DNA of 42,397 nucleotides from the NCBI GenBank assembly GCA_013288005.1, contig JABDCS010000015.1, positions 1-42,397 on the forward strand. Direction: 5' to 3'. Within the stretch, counting starts at the first letter, position 1, and each line of letters starts with the position of its first letter. The notes under the pieces are model-generated. The model did no database searches, had not been told where the DNA came from, and was given only the letters and a program-made list of their open reading frames with translations. The stretch comes from Chlamydiota bacterium (GTDB taxonomy: Bacteria; Chlamydiota; Chlamydiia; Chlamydiales; Rhabdochlamydiaceae). Positions 26,567-35,005 of the stretch are shown in pieces. The position numbers were made by a program, and so were the translations under genes.

Positions 26567-27343
26567 TTAGGCTTTTTTTAGATTGATGACCCACTCTTCG
26601 GGAAGACCTGCTTGTCTACGGTTTTCAGGGAAATATAAAAACCCTTTAGCCCTTTTAGGTAGCATCCGAGGGGGTAATTGTTCGGTCCATTTTTTCCAAA
26701 GATCCTCTTCTTGAGGGAAATACTTCCGCAGCCATTGCCACCCGAAAGCTACATGAGAAAGTTCATCTTGATAAATCTGGTTCATTAAGGCCTCAGATTC
26801 GCCATCACCAAATCGTGCAAATGCTTGACCATACAAGGGGGCAAAGTCGAGATTGGCCATTTCAAAAGTAAGACTCATAATGCTTACATATTGAGCAGGA
26901 GTTGTCATAAAAGGTGTATAGGCCCAGAAATGGCGGTATAGTGGCAGATCTCCAAATGATAGGCCCATTTCCGCAAGACGCCTCATGTAGATTTTAACAT
27001 GTCCTTGCTCCTCGCGTAGGGTATTCGCTAGCCCCTTACGAAAATGTTTAGGAGCATCGGGAAATGCTAAAAGAGCAAAAGCCATGATTTCCACAGCCAA
27101 AAGTTCATGGCCTGCAAAACGATGCAAGCAGATGCCTCTTTTGTCAAGGTTGTGGAGTTCATGCAGGGGGGGTAATTTTTCTTCACGAGTATGACGTCGG
27201 AAATCCATGCCGGGTGGCCTTGTTGGCATTTGCCAAATCAAAGGTTCGCCAGGATTGTTATCGACGAGTAATTCAGAACTGAAAAGTTTATCTTCTAGAG
27301 TATTCGCGCTGAGGATGCGAATAGCCCATTCACGGAGTTCCAT
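26567..27343 (-). CDS. DUF455 ferritin-like protein
   Basis: The 258-residue soluble protein of the DUF455 family is a four-helix ferritin-like fold with a probable di-metal centre. Candidate ligands are the Glu of ELLAVEIMAF, the ExxH of REEQGHVKIY, Glu in LTFEMANLDF and the ExxH of QDELSHVAFG. This gives the two ExxH pairs expected for such folds. Family members are annotated as ferritin-like, sometimes tied to tRNA modification or oxygen chemistry, but the reaction is not known. It lies directly upstream of comM (24-bp gap), probably as the first gene of a two-gene operon. Confidence 0.8.
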   Translation of the reverse strand: MELREWAIRILSANTLEDKLFSSELLVDNNPGEPLIWQMPTRPPGMDFRRHTREEKLPPLHELHNLDKRGICLHRFAGHELLAVEIMAFALLAFPDAPKHFRKGLANTLREEQGHVKIYMRRLAEMGLSFGDLPLYRHFWAYTPFMTTPAQYVSIMSLTFEMANLDFAPLYGQAFARFGDGESEALMNQIYQDELSHVAFGWQWLRKYFPQEEDLWKKWTEQLPPRMLPKRAKGFLYFPENRRQAGLPEEWVINLKKA

Positions 27344-27389
27344 ACTTTATCGGGCTCTTTAATAAGAGCCCGAAAGTATACGTCGAGAT

Positions 27390-28646
27390 TTATTCTTCGG
27401 AAAGGACGAAGTATGCAGGAAATGCAAAGTTATTATTGGGACGAGAAATAGCTTTGAGCTTGACTCGCTTACCAACTGAATCTTGCAAATTGATTTTCGT
27501 GCTATAAACATAGGCTACTGGAAGGTCTTTATCCTTCAAAATATAGTCGCCGGGCTTATTTCTGACAGGGGCCGTATAGGCTTCCAAAATTCCCGAAATG
27601 CTAGTAGCAAGAACATTTTGTTCTTCGTAGTATTGATGCAAATCGTGATCTTGGTGCATCGCCGACCAATTCAAATAAAGGGCCTCTTCAATAGGTTGCC
27701 AAAGCAACATTTTGTCTGTTGCCTTTTGATCAGCAGGGGTATTATTGAAGGCGACTGTCTCTTCATGGATTTCTTGATCTTCAAAATCATGGCCTGCTTT
27801 TCTCTCCAGAAATGCAAGTTTCTTCTGTAAATAGGCATTCTGTAAATCTTGCCGTGCGATGAGTAAGCCTTCTGCAAACTCCGGAAATTCAGCACAATCT
27901 GCGGTGAGTTTATCGAAGTGTCGGTTAAGTCTTTCCATATCAATTTCTTCAAAAGACTTTTGCAGCTCCGCTTTTACAAGATTGGTTGTGTTTTCAAATG
28001 TCTGTTTTAAAGAAGAGCGTCGTCGATCGACTTGGTCTTTTAATTCAGGTCCGCCAATATTTTCTACGAAGTCTTTAGAAACATAAAAATGAACATGTGA
28101 GGGCACATCAATTTCGAGCCATTTGCTATTTTGGTTGCATACAGTGCTGTGCGATAAACGATCGCCTGCATTGAAATGGCCGATAATATGGGCTTCCATA
28201 TCAGGTTCTAGACGGATATTTACGCGATTTCCTTCAATAACATCTTCCAGAACAAAACTACGGAATACATAAGCTTTTGTCGGAGAAGGTGGTTGTACAG
28301 CGTAAAAATTACCTTTTTCTCCAACAACTGTGAGGAGTTCATTTTTATCTAGTTCTCGAATGACATTGCTTTCCAAATCCGCATCGAGACGCAGACGAAC
28401 TTTTTTTCCTCGTACCTTTCCGGTGAAAGGGGATAAAGAGTTTTCAGTCGTTGCTGTAGCCATTGGAACAGGTTTGCGCTCAATACCGGGATGTTCGAGA
28501 AGGACGGGTTCGGAAATGGCAGGGGCAAAAGGCATAAGGGAAGGCGTTGCCTGCGAGAACGCCGACGGATCGTTGTCTGCGGACACACAAGCCAATGGAG
28601 CAGACATAAGCGCTGCGCAAAGGGCTTGTTTGAATTTGGGCATCAT
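27390..28646 (-). CDS. Secreted protein with two SH3b domains
   Basis: The 418-residue protein starts at ATG 28646 (MMPKFKQALC), where AGGAGG lies 7 nt upstream; an in-frame start 21 codons earlier lacks this. A signal peptide ends near CVSADND. Two bacterial SH3 domains follow: KKVRLRLDADLESNVIREL with YVFRSFV, and NRVNIRLEPDMEAHIIGHF with FYVSKDFV. The remaining 250 residues contain a long helical region (about 200-290, FENTTNLVKAELQKSF then HFDKLTADCAEF) and an unknown C-terminal domain. SH3b domains usually bind peptide or cell-wall stems, so a periplasmic peptidoglycan-linked role is plausible. No hydrolase motif is visible. Confidence 0.75.
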   Translation of the reverse strand: MMPKFKQALCAALMSAPLACVSADNDPSAFSQATPSLMPFAPAISEPVLLEHPGIERKPVPMATATTENSLSPFTGKVRGKKVRLRLDADLESNVIRELDKNELLTVVGEKGNFYAVQPPSPTKAYVFRSFVLEDVIEGNRVNIRLEPDMEAHIIGHFNAGDRLSHSTVCNQNSKWLEIDVPSHVHFYVSKDFVENIGGPELKDQVDRRRSSLKQTFENTTNLVKAELQKSFEEIDMERLNRHFDKLTADCAEFPEFAEGLLIARQDLQNAYLQKKLAFLERKAGHDFEDQEIHEETVAFNNTPADQKATDKMLLWQPIEEALYLNWSAMHQDHDLHQYYEEQNVLATSISGILEAYTAPVRNKPGDYILKDKDLPVAYVYSTKINLQDSVGKRVKLKAISRPNNNFAFPAYFVLSEE

Positions 28647-28842
28647 GTGCAATCCTCCTGATCGCCAATTCACAAAAAAATAGCGGACGAATTTTTTTCC
28701 GTCCGACAAAACTTAATGCCATTCTATGAGTTGGGATTTTTTCTACCAAGGACTTTTGTACATCTATGTCGTGCAAGAGCGAAGATGAGAACTATTTAGA
28801 TCGCAATAATCGTTCAATTTCGCATGGATACCGACTTAGGGA

Positions 28843-29550
28843 TTAGCTGCGCAATACAGCTTGTATGTGTTCACAATGAGGTGTTCCACAGGTGCATCCA
28901 ACTGGATTACCTAGAAAAACATTGTAATATTCGTTCTTATCAAGAGGGTTGATAACTTCGTAAAGTTGTGGATCTCTTTGTTGAATGTCCCAGCTTTTAA
29001 AACGTAAGTCTTCATCACTTACTTCTTCTTCTGCCTGTTCACCGGTAGGGATTGTTTCTGCAGAAGGTGTCATCTGTATTTGTATGGTGCGTGCGATTTG
29101 GCAAAAGATGCAATTACATCCTTCAACAGGGGTGGGAAGATTTGAAACGTCTTCTCTGTTAAAGGACTGCGAGATGGAAGCTACTTTATCCAGAAAATCC
29201 TGAGGTAAATCCTCGGTATCGGCTGCTTCAGGGTTATGTTGAAGAACCCCCGAAATTTTATCTAGCCCTTCGCCTAAAAGTTGTGAAGGGAGGTGCAACG
29301 AGAGTAATGGTGAAGACCCCGACACGGTGGGCTTTTTTTCTCCTTCTTTGTCCAAAAAAGAGGAGTGTGCATGAAATATGTCTGCTAATTCTTGGTCGTC
29401 TAAATGAGGAATCTCTATTTGGTTTCCATTGGTAAGATCGATAACGAGAATATTGGCTTCTTCTGCTTGATGGACATGCAAGGCGCTGATTTGTCGCCAA
29501 GTAGTAGAGATATATGGGGGGATACTGAGAATAGTAGAAGTAATTTTCAT
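28843..29550 (-). CDS. Unknown protein with C-terminal SWIM-type Cys/His motif
   Basis: This 235-residue protein starts at ATG 29550 with GAGGT at good spacing. The N-terminal 60 residues contain a beta-rich stretch (ANILVIDLTNGNQIEIPHL) and the middle is polar. The last residues carry Cys219, Cys221, Cys226 and His228 in GCTCGTPHCEH, a CxCx4CxH arrangement like SWIM zinc fingers but with a short spacer. A further Cys cluster (C145, C147, C150; EGCNCIFCQIA) lies in the middle, so two metal sites are possible. It is divergent from PIN-phoH. Chlamydia has a hypothetical gene next to phoH that could be the counterpart; I could not align it. Function is unknown. Confidence 0.65.
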   Translation of the reverse strand: MKITSTILSIPPYISTTWRQISALHVHQAEEANILVIDLTNGNQIEIPHLDDQELADIFHAHSSFLDKEGEKKPTVSGSSPLLSLHLPSQLLGEGLDKISGVLQHNPEAADTEDLPQDFLDKVASISQSFNREDVSNLPTPVEGCNCIFCQIARTIQIQMTPSAETIPTGEQAEEEVSDEDLRFKSWDIQQRDPQLYEVINPLDKNEYYNVFLGNPVGCTCGTPHCEHIQAVLRS

Positions 29551-29770
29551 TATGGCTACCTCGCATAAAGGTGCTTCTTTCCTCTAATTATAGAAAAAAG
29601 GGGGTTGTTTCGTCAATATTTTTAGCAGTCTCCTATATTAAGTGCTGATTTTAATTTTAACTCTTTAAGAATCAAACTCCTGGAATTTCCTTCAAGAAAA
29701 TGATTGTATTCGCTCAAAGCCCCGATTATTCTGCGGAATTTTGATCCGGTCGGCCATACAAGGAGTCCAT

Positions 29771-31084
29771 GTGAGTCGTAAAACTTTTGTTATAGATACC
29801 AATGTCCTTTTACACGATCCCGATGCCATTCGCAGATTCAAAGATAATGATGTCGTCATTCCTTTAGTTGTTCTAGAAGAACTGGATAGTATGAAGAAAC
29901 AATCTGACGAGCTCGGTAAAAATAGCCGACACGTTATTCGCTATATCGATTCACTCAAGGAACTAAGAACGGGCAATTTGCATGAAGGTATAAATATCGC
30001 AAATGGAATTACTGTACGTGTTCATGTCGACACAAAGACGCCAGAGAGGAAGATATTTCCTCTGCCATTGGATCGTGCTACGAATCGTGTTTTGTCTGTA
30101 GCTTATCAAATTGGTGGACATGGCGAACGCGTTGTTTTGGTTACGAAAGATTTCGTTTTGCGTGTGAAAGCAGAAGCGATAGGTGTCGCAGCGGAGGATT
30201 ATGAAAATTCGAAAGCTTCTTATGATAGACTTTATCGTGGTTATAGAAAATTAGAAGTTCCTAAGAGAGATATCGATAATTTCTACAAAGATGGACATCT
30301 TACTCTAGACATTGGTGATATGGCTCCCAATGAATATTGCGTTCTGACGTGCCCCGAGCAGTCCTCAGCTATCTGTAAATACAACCCCATGACGAGAAAG
30401 CTAGAACCGTTATTGAAATTGCAACGCGATATTTGGGGTATTCATCCTTTGAATGTCGAGCAAAAGTGTGCGCTCGATTTACTCCTGCGAGACGATATTA
30501 AGCTGGTGACCTTAGTGGGACAGGCGGGAACAGGTAAAACACTATTGGCTCTTGCCGCAGGCATGAAAAAAGTATTCGATGAATCCTTATATAGCCGTAT
30601 CCTTGTAAGTCGTCCTATAATTCCTCTCGGGAAGGATATTGGTTATCTACCGGGAAGCAAAGAAGAGAAGCTCTACCATTGGATGCAACCGATCTATGAT
30701 AATTTGGAATACTTGTGCCGTTCTTTAGATGGACAAAGCCAAGGACACGAAACGCAGCGGTGGATCATGGAAAGCAAAAAAATCGAGATGGAAGCTGTTA
30801 CCTATATTCGTGGAAGAACACTGCCTAAAATTTGGATGATCATCGACGAAGCGCAAAACCTAACACCTCATGAGGTAAAGACGATTATCTCGCGTGCAGG
30901 GCAGGGAACAAAAGTGGTCTTCACGGGCGATCCAACGCAAATCGACAATCCCTACCTCGATAAAGACTCAAATGGGCTTACTTTTACCGTGGGGAGATTT
31001 AAGAACTATTCACTTTATGGCCATATGCTTCTTGAACGTACCGAGCGTTCAGAATTGGCTGCTCTTGCTGCAGAAATTTTATAA
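29771..31084 (+). CDS. PIN-PhoH family ATPase/ribonuclease (PhoH2)
   Basis: The protein is 437 residues from GTG 29771, with AAGGAG 5 nt upstream; a TTG at 29741 has no such site. The N-terminal PIN nuclease domain begins TFVIDTNVLLHDP (Asp9), with LVVLEELD and further acidic positions (DRATNRVL, VTKDFVLRVKA). The C-terminal PhoH ATPase has Walker A at 250-257 (GQAGTGKT), Walker B MIIDEAQN and the FTGDPTQID motif. Such fusions (PhoH2, YlaK) act as RNA helicases coupled to a ribonuclease in RNA turnover. The length agrees with chlamydial PhoH. The following gene has a structured leader (31094-31218), which may end this transcript. Confidence 0.92.
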   Translation: MSRKTFVIDTNVLLHDPDAIRRFKDNDVVIPLVVLEELDSMKKQSDELGKNSRHVIRYIDSLKELRTGNLHEGINIANGITVRVHVDTKTPERKIFPLPLDRATNRVLSVAYQIGGHGERVVLVTKDFVLRVKAEAIGVAAEDYENSKASYDRLYRGYRKLEVPKRDIDNFYKDGHLTLDIGDMAPNEYCVLTCPEQSSAICKYNPMTRKLEPLLKLQRDIWGIHPLNVEQKCALDLLLRDDIKLVTLVGQAGTGKTLLALAAGMKKVFDESLYSRILVSRPIIPLGKDIGYLPGSKEEKLYHWMQPIYDNLEYLCRSLDGQSQGHETQRWIMESKKIEMEAVTYIRGRTLPKIWMIIDEAQNLTPHEVKTIISRAGQGTKVVFTGDPTQIDNPYLDKDSNGLTFTVGRFKNYSLYGHMLLERTERSELAALAAEIL

Positions 31085-31093
31085 AGGGATGTG

Positions 31094-31218
31094 CTTCAGA
31101 TCCAAACCCTGAGATAGGCAATCATTGAAAAAAATGGGCGGAAAATAAAAAAAAATATAAGATCTGAAGAATTTTATTTTTTTTTAAATAGGGTTTAAAA
31201 AATGTCTATCTCAGGGTT
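31094..31218 (+). promoter_or_regulatory. Leader with competing long-range helices
   Basis: Two pairings exclude each other in a simple fold. Helix 1 pairs CTTCAGATC (31094-31102) with GATCTGAAG (31161-31169), followed by a long T-rich run (about 31172-31185), so it looks like a terminator with a large loop. Helix 2 pairs AACCCTGAGATAGGCA (31105-31120) with 31203-31218, 16 bp with one G-U, and covers the start codon and first codons of the next gene. AAACCCT (31104-31110) can also pair with AGGGTTT (31190-31196), which contains the ribosome-binding site. This layout resembles an attenuator or translational switch. Confidence 0.5.
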
Positions 31219-31954
31219 AAGTAATGTAACATTTGAAGCTAGGGGGTTCCATAAAGTTTGCAAAGGCGAACCAGCTGTTTACGATGGACAGAATTTAAAG
31301 ATCTATCTAGATCAATTATCTCGCGAGCAATTACGGGAGAGGAGTGTTTCTTTACGTGTATTAAAAAAAGTAAAATCTCCCGAGGAAGATGAAAAATGGG
31401 TAAGCCGCAGCTTTAATTTCCACAATCACCTTTCTTATGAACAGAACGAGGCCATTGATAAGCGTCTTTATCCGGTTTATGAAAAGCAGATGAGAAAAGC
31501 TCCCAACCCTCATGGAGTCTCTATAGGCATGCGTCAGCCTGGAGTTTCTATTCGGCGCGAGGGAGAAGATTTGGGGGTAGTTACCTTTGAAGAAAGGGGC
31601 TTTACTCATTTACATCCCACTGAAACCCGCGCGAGCTATGTTCGCCGCGAAAACCGCAAAAATAGGGGTGTATTCACTGTGCAGCTCGATCGTCTTTCGC
31701 GCGGCTCTTTATATAAGGAAACTATTTATGTGAGGATTCGGGTTCCCAATTCCGATGGAAGTAAGGAAAGAAAAACTCGTTGGGAGATGCGTGCTGTATC
31801 CTTTGGAAGGTATTTAACACCACAACAACGCCAACGTCTATACTTTATAATGGGTCAATCAAGAATGCAGCAGTGCGCAGAACGTTCTCATAAAGTTCTT
31901 CAGCCAGAGCTTGCTAAAGATTTAATCAACCTCACCGTAGGTTATTTGCGCTAA
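31202..31954 (+). CDS. Unknown protein made of two homologous repeats
   Basis: I do not recognise this 250-residue protein. It contains an internal duplication. Repeat 1 (about residues 7-95) runs VTFEARGFHKV, YLDQLSREQL, VSLRVLKK, WVSRSFNFHNHLSYEQ. Repeat 2 (about 125-225) runs VTFEERGFTHL, QLDRLSRGSL, IYVRIRVP, WEMRAVSFGRYLTPQQ. Each repeat looks like a small beta-rich fold ending in a helix. The protein is strongly basic (many Arg and Lys), has no signal peptide or membrane segment, and could bind nucleic acid or a host partner. The start has AGGG nine bases upstream, and the leader can fold over the start codon. Confidence 0.65.
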   Translation: MSISGLSNVTFEARGFHKVCKGEPAVYDGQNLKIYLDQLSREQLRERSVSLRVLKKVKSPEEDEKWVSRSFNFHNHLSYEQNEAIDKRLYPVYEKQMRKAPNPHGVSIGMRQPGVSIRREGEDLGVVTFEERGFTHLHPTETRASYVRRENRKNRGVFTVQLDRLSRGSLYKETIYVRIRVPNSDGSKERKTRWEMRAVSFGRYLTPQQRQRLYFIMGQSRMQQCAERSHKVLQPELAKDLINLTVGYLR

Positions 31955-32031
31955 TAGAAAGTTTATATTACTTGTTTAAAAAAGAGTTAGTTCTTATTCC
32001 AAAAAGAAAGAAGTAACGAAAGGGGATATTC

Positions 32032-32169
32032 ATGCATCCAATTATTCATCCAATAATGGCTCTAATCGCGGGGATTTTGATTCTAATTTTCCCACAGATT
32101 CTTAATTTTGTTGTCGCGATTTACCTGATCATTGTCGGCATTTTAGGAATTGTCGGCATGACTGCATAA
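32032..32169 (+). CDS. Small membrane protein, DUF3096-like
   Basis: A 45-residue gene with a good ribosome-binding site (AAGGGG, 7 nt before ATG). The product is almost entirely hydrophobic: MHPIIHPIMALIAGILILIF, then a PQILNFVVAIYLIIVGILGI segment, giving two membrane helices separated by a Pro-Gln-Ile-Leu-Asn turn. This is the pattern of DUF3096, a family of tiny proteins of unknown function in many Gram-negative bacteria. It sits beside another tiny membrane protein on the opposite strand (DUF3309-like). Confidence 0.7.
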   Translation: MHPIIHPIMALIAGILILIFPQILNFVVAIYLIIVGILGIVGMTA

Positions 32170-32181
32170 GAGGTGACAGGG

Positions 32182-32218
32182 ACCTTGCGTGTCAGGGAGT
32201 AATAAAGGCGCGCAAGGT
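32182..32218 (+). terminator. Candidate terminator between two small membrane genes
   Basis: ACCTTGCG (32182-32189) pairs with CGCAAGGT (32211-32218), leaving a 21-nt loop, between two convergent small genes. The stem is short and the U-run weak, so it may serve both directions poorly. Confidence 0.35.
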
Positions 32219-32272
32219 TCTTGAATAGGCAGTATCCGTGAATACCCTTCTTCGTTTTCGTAGTAATTTACC

Positions 32273-32428
32273 TCAAATTACGCCTAATAGCGCCAAGATG
32301 ACTACGACGACTAAAACAAATGTTATGGCTCCAAAAGGATAATATCCCCATCCTCGACTGTAGCCCCAAGACGGAAAAGCCCCAATTAACATCAAAACTA
32401 AAAAGACCAATAAAACTGTAGTGAGCAT
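32273..32428 (-). CDS. Small membrane protein, DUF3309-like
   Basis: A 51-residue gene on the minus strand with AGAGGG 7 nt before its ATG. The product has a hydrophobic helix (MLTTVLLVFLVLMLIGAF), a Trp/Tyr/Gly-rich turn (PSWGYSRGWGYYPFGA) and a second helix ending in ILALLGVI. The PxWxYSRGWGYYP turn is the recognisable signature of DUF3309, a family of unknown function in which stress-inducible members are common. It is convergent with the DUF3096-like gene. Confidence 0.75.
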   Translation of the reverse strand: MLTTVLLVFLVLMLIGAFPSWGYSRGWGYYPFGAITFVLVVVVILALLGVI

Positions 32429-32516
32429 ATAATTACCCTCTGAGAACAAGCTATCTCTTGATATTAGTTTTATTACAAATTCTTATACTAAACAACTGTT
32501 TTATTATTAATTCTAT

Positions 32517-32541
32517 TTAATCATTAACTATTAATGATTAA
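32517..32541. repeat. AT-rich inverted repeat upstream of the MIP channel gene
   Basis: TTAATCATTA (32517-32526) and TAATGATTAA (32532-32541) form perfect 10-bp arms around ACTAT, about 117 bp before the channel gene and 89 bp upstream of the DUF3309-like start. It could be an operator for the divergent genes. The remaining sequence of the 32429-32657 gap shows no gene. Confidence 0.4.
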
Positions 32542-32645
32542 TATTCGCGTATTTAAAAGAGTTGTTAAAGAGAGGCAGAAGGTATTAGAAAACACGCACA
32601 TTGACTTTTAAATGGCTAACTTCTAGGAGAAGAGAAACAGCCTAG

Positions 32646-33287
<642 letters not shown>

Positions 33288-33307
33288 TCTCTTCTTTTGA
33301 AGGTTTT

Positions 33308-33347
33308 GGTCTAGGGCACACTCTTGTGTTCTAGACCCATTTTTTTC
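33308..33347 (+). terminator. Rho-independent terminator of the MIP gene
   Basis: GGTCTAGGGCACA (33308-33320), loop CTCT and TGTGTTCTAGACC (33325-33337) form a 13-bp stem with two G-U pairs, followed by CATTTTTTT. This is a textbook intrinsic terminator 20 nt after the stop codon. Confidence 0.9.
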
Positions 33348-33373
33348 TTAATTATCGGTTTAGGTTTTTATTT

Positions 33374-33402
33374 TTGACAGGATAGGATTGTCCCTTTAGT
33401 AT
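33374..33402 (+). promoter_or_regulatory. Sigma-70-type promoter of the M20 peptidase gene
   Basis: TTGACA (33374-33379), a 17-bp spacer and TAGTAT (33397-33402) sit 63 bp before the start codon and directly after the upstream terminator. The -35 is perfect and the -10 matches 4 of 6. Confidence 0.7.
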
Positions 33403-33464
33403 GTTTTTAAAAGCTTGCTAAGTGCTTTTCTATAAGCGTTTTAAGACAGAAGAAAGGAGATAAA

Positions 33465-34904
33465 ATGCGCGCTTCTATCCTATTTGGAATGATGGTCTTG
33501 TGCCAAGGTATATTCGCAACAGAGAAAGCTCTGCCGTTCGATCATCGCGTGACCGACGATCAATTTGAAAAAACCTTACAATTGTTAGGGGAACTTGTCG
33601 CTATTCCCTCTGTGAGTAACCCGCATAGTCCAGATTATAATTTTTCGAACCTGGAACAAGCCTCCCAGCTTGTGGAGAAAAAACTGGTTGAACTAGGCTT
33701 TTCCGTCTCCTGCCCTAGCATTGATGGCTCGCCGCCCTATATTTTGGGAGAATCCCCCTCAAATTCCGATAAACCCACTGTTCTTTTATATGCTCACTAC
33801 GATGTGCAGCCTGTGAATAGAGCTAAGTGGATAACAGACCCCTTTCTTATGCACGAGCGTGAAGGGCGCCTATATGGACGAGGTGCCAGTGATGACAAGG
33901 GTGGATTAGCGGCGATTATCACGGCCTTGGAGACCTATTCGCAATTAGGCCGTGAATTGCCTGTTAACGTGAAGATTCTATTTGAAGGAGAGGAAGAATA
34001 TGGCTCGTCCCATATGAAAGCCCTCCTTCAGCAGAATAAAGAGAAATTACAAGCAGATGCTTTGGTTGTCCTAGACGGCCTCAATAGTCATGCTACGACA
34101 GGGACTCTGACTAGCTCCACGAGGGGCCTTGTAAATATTAAACTCAAAGTAAATGCCCTCGAGAAGCCTGTTCATAGTGGGATTGGATGTCTGGTGCCCG
34201 ATCCTGCGCAGGCTTTAGCAGGTCTAATCCATCTATTGGAAGATCCAAGGAGCATTCCAGGGTTTATGGAGACGATTGAGCCCTTAAATGAACAAGAGCG
34301 TGAAATCCTAGCTGCCAGCTCGCAAAGTGCCGAATCCTATGCTCGAGAAATGGGAGTTATAGAAAATGCACACTTACGTGGTAATTCAAAAGAATCGGTT
34401 TATGAGCGTATTGTTCAAGAGCCCAGCATCAGTATTGTGAATATGAATTGTGGTCAGCCAAATGGAGGAAATTCCATACAAGATAGCGCAAGTTGTACAA
34501 TAGGGATCCGGGTTGTTCCTGGACAAGATCCAGAACGCGTTGCAGAGCTTCTTATTCATTATTTACAAGCGCAAGCTGTGCTTTTTAATTTGCCTATTGA
34601 ATTATCGCAAGATGAGCAAAGCGCATGGGCTTGGAAAGCTGAGTTGTCACGTCCTTTTGCCAAAAAGTATTTGGCTGCATTAGGGGAAAACTTTCAATCA
34701 TCCGCAGCGATGCCTTGCGGAGGTGCCCTTCCTTTACTCCGGGATTTACAGGAAACATTTCCTAAAATGGAAATGATTGTACCAGGGGTAGAGGATCCTC
34801 TTACTGCTGCCCACAGTCATAATGAATCGCAAGATATTTTGCTTTTACGTAATTCTATTAATGCATTGATTGCTTTCCTGAATAAAGCTGGTCAACAAGA
34901 GTAG
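33465..34904 (+). CDS. Secreted M20 family metallopeptidase (dipeptidase-like)
   Basis: This 479-residue protein starts at ATG 33465 after AAAGGAG. A signal peptide (MRASILFGMMVLCQGIFA) predicts export to the periplasm, which is unusual for the family's cytosolic dipeptidases. Metal and catalytic residues are visible: His111 and Asp113 (YAHYDVQPV), the bridging Asp in GRGASDDKGG (about 143-144), Glu pair in FEGEEEYGSS (about 176-178) and a late His in AAHSHNESQD. A dimerisation (lid) domain lies between about 215 and 350. It should cleave short peptides or N-acyl amino acids, perhaps feeding amino acids to the cell. It has its own promoter and terminator. Confidence 0.88.
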   Translation: MRASILFGMMVLCQGIFATEKALPFDHRVTDDQFEKTLQLLGELVAIPSVSNPHSPDYNFSNLEQASQLVEKKLVELGFSVSCPSIDGSPPYILGESPSNSDKPTVLLYAHYDVQPVNRAKWITDPFLMHEREGRLYGRGASDDKGGLAAIITALETYSQLGRELPVNVKILFEGEEEYGSSHMKALLQQNKEKLQADALVVLDGLNSHATTGTLTSSTRGLVNIKLKVNALEKPVHSGIGCLVPDPAQALAGLIHLLEDPRSIPGFMETIEPLNEQEREILAASSQSAESYAREMGVIENAHLRGNSKESVYERIVQEPSISIVNMNCGQPNGGNSIQDSASCTIGIRVVPGQDPERVAELLIHYLQAQAVLFNLPIELSQDEQSAWAWKAELSRPFAKKYLAALGENFQSSAAMPCGGALPLLRDLQETFPKMEMIVPGVEDPLTAAHSHNESQDILLLRNSINALIAFLNKAGQQE

Positions 34905-34914
34905 AAAATTACTT

Positions 34915-34948
34915 GAGGGTGATCTAAAATAAATTTTAGATCAGCCTC
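34915..34948 (+). terminator. Long hairpin after the M20 gene
   Basis: GAGGGTGATCTAAAAT (34915-34930), loop AA, ATTTTAGATCAGCCTC (34933-34948): 15 of 16 positions pair (one G/G mismatch). There is no U run after it on the plus strand, so it may act through RNA folding or as a barrier. Confidence 0.6.
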
Positions 34949-34971
34949 AGAAAATCGAGATATTTACTTTT

Positions 34972-34987
34972 GATACACCCTCTAAGA
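34972..34987 (+). repeat. 16-bp repeat, copy 2
   Basis: GATACACCCTCTAAGA, identical to 1342-1357, lies directly ahead of the ribosome-binding site of the MsrBA gene. Confidence 0.4.
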
Positions 34988-35005
34988 TAGGAGAGATGCC
35001 CGCCG

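Noticed and set aside
32581..32640. TTGACT upstream of the MIP gene as a -35 box
   Set aside because: The -10 position reads TAGGAG, which is the ribosome-binding site and not a promoter element.
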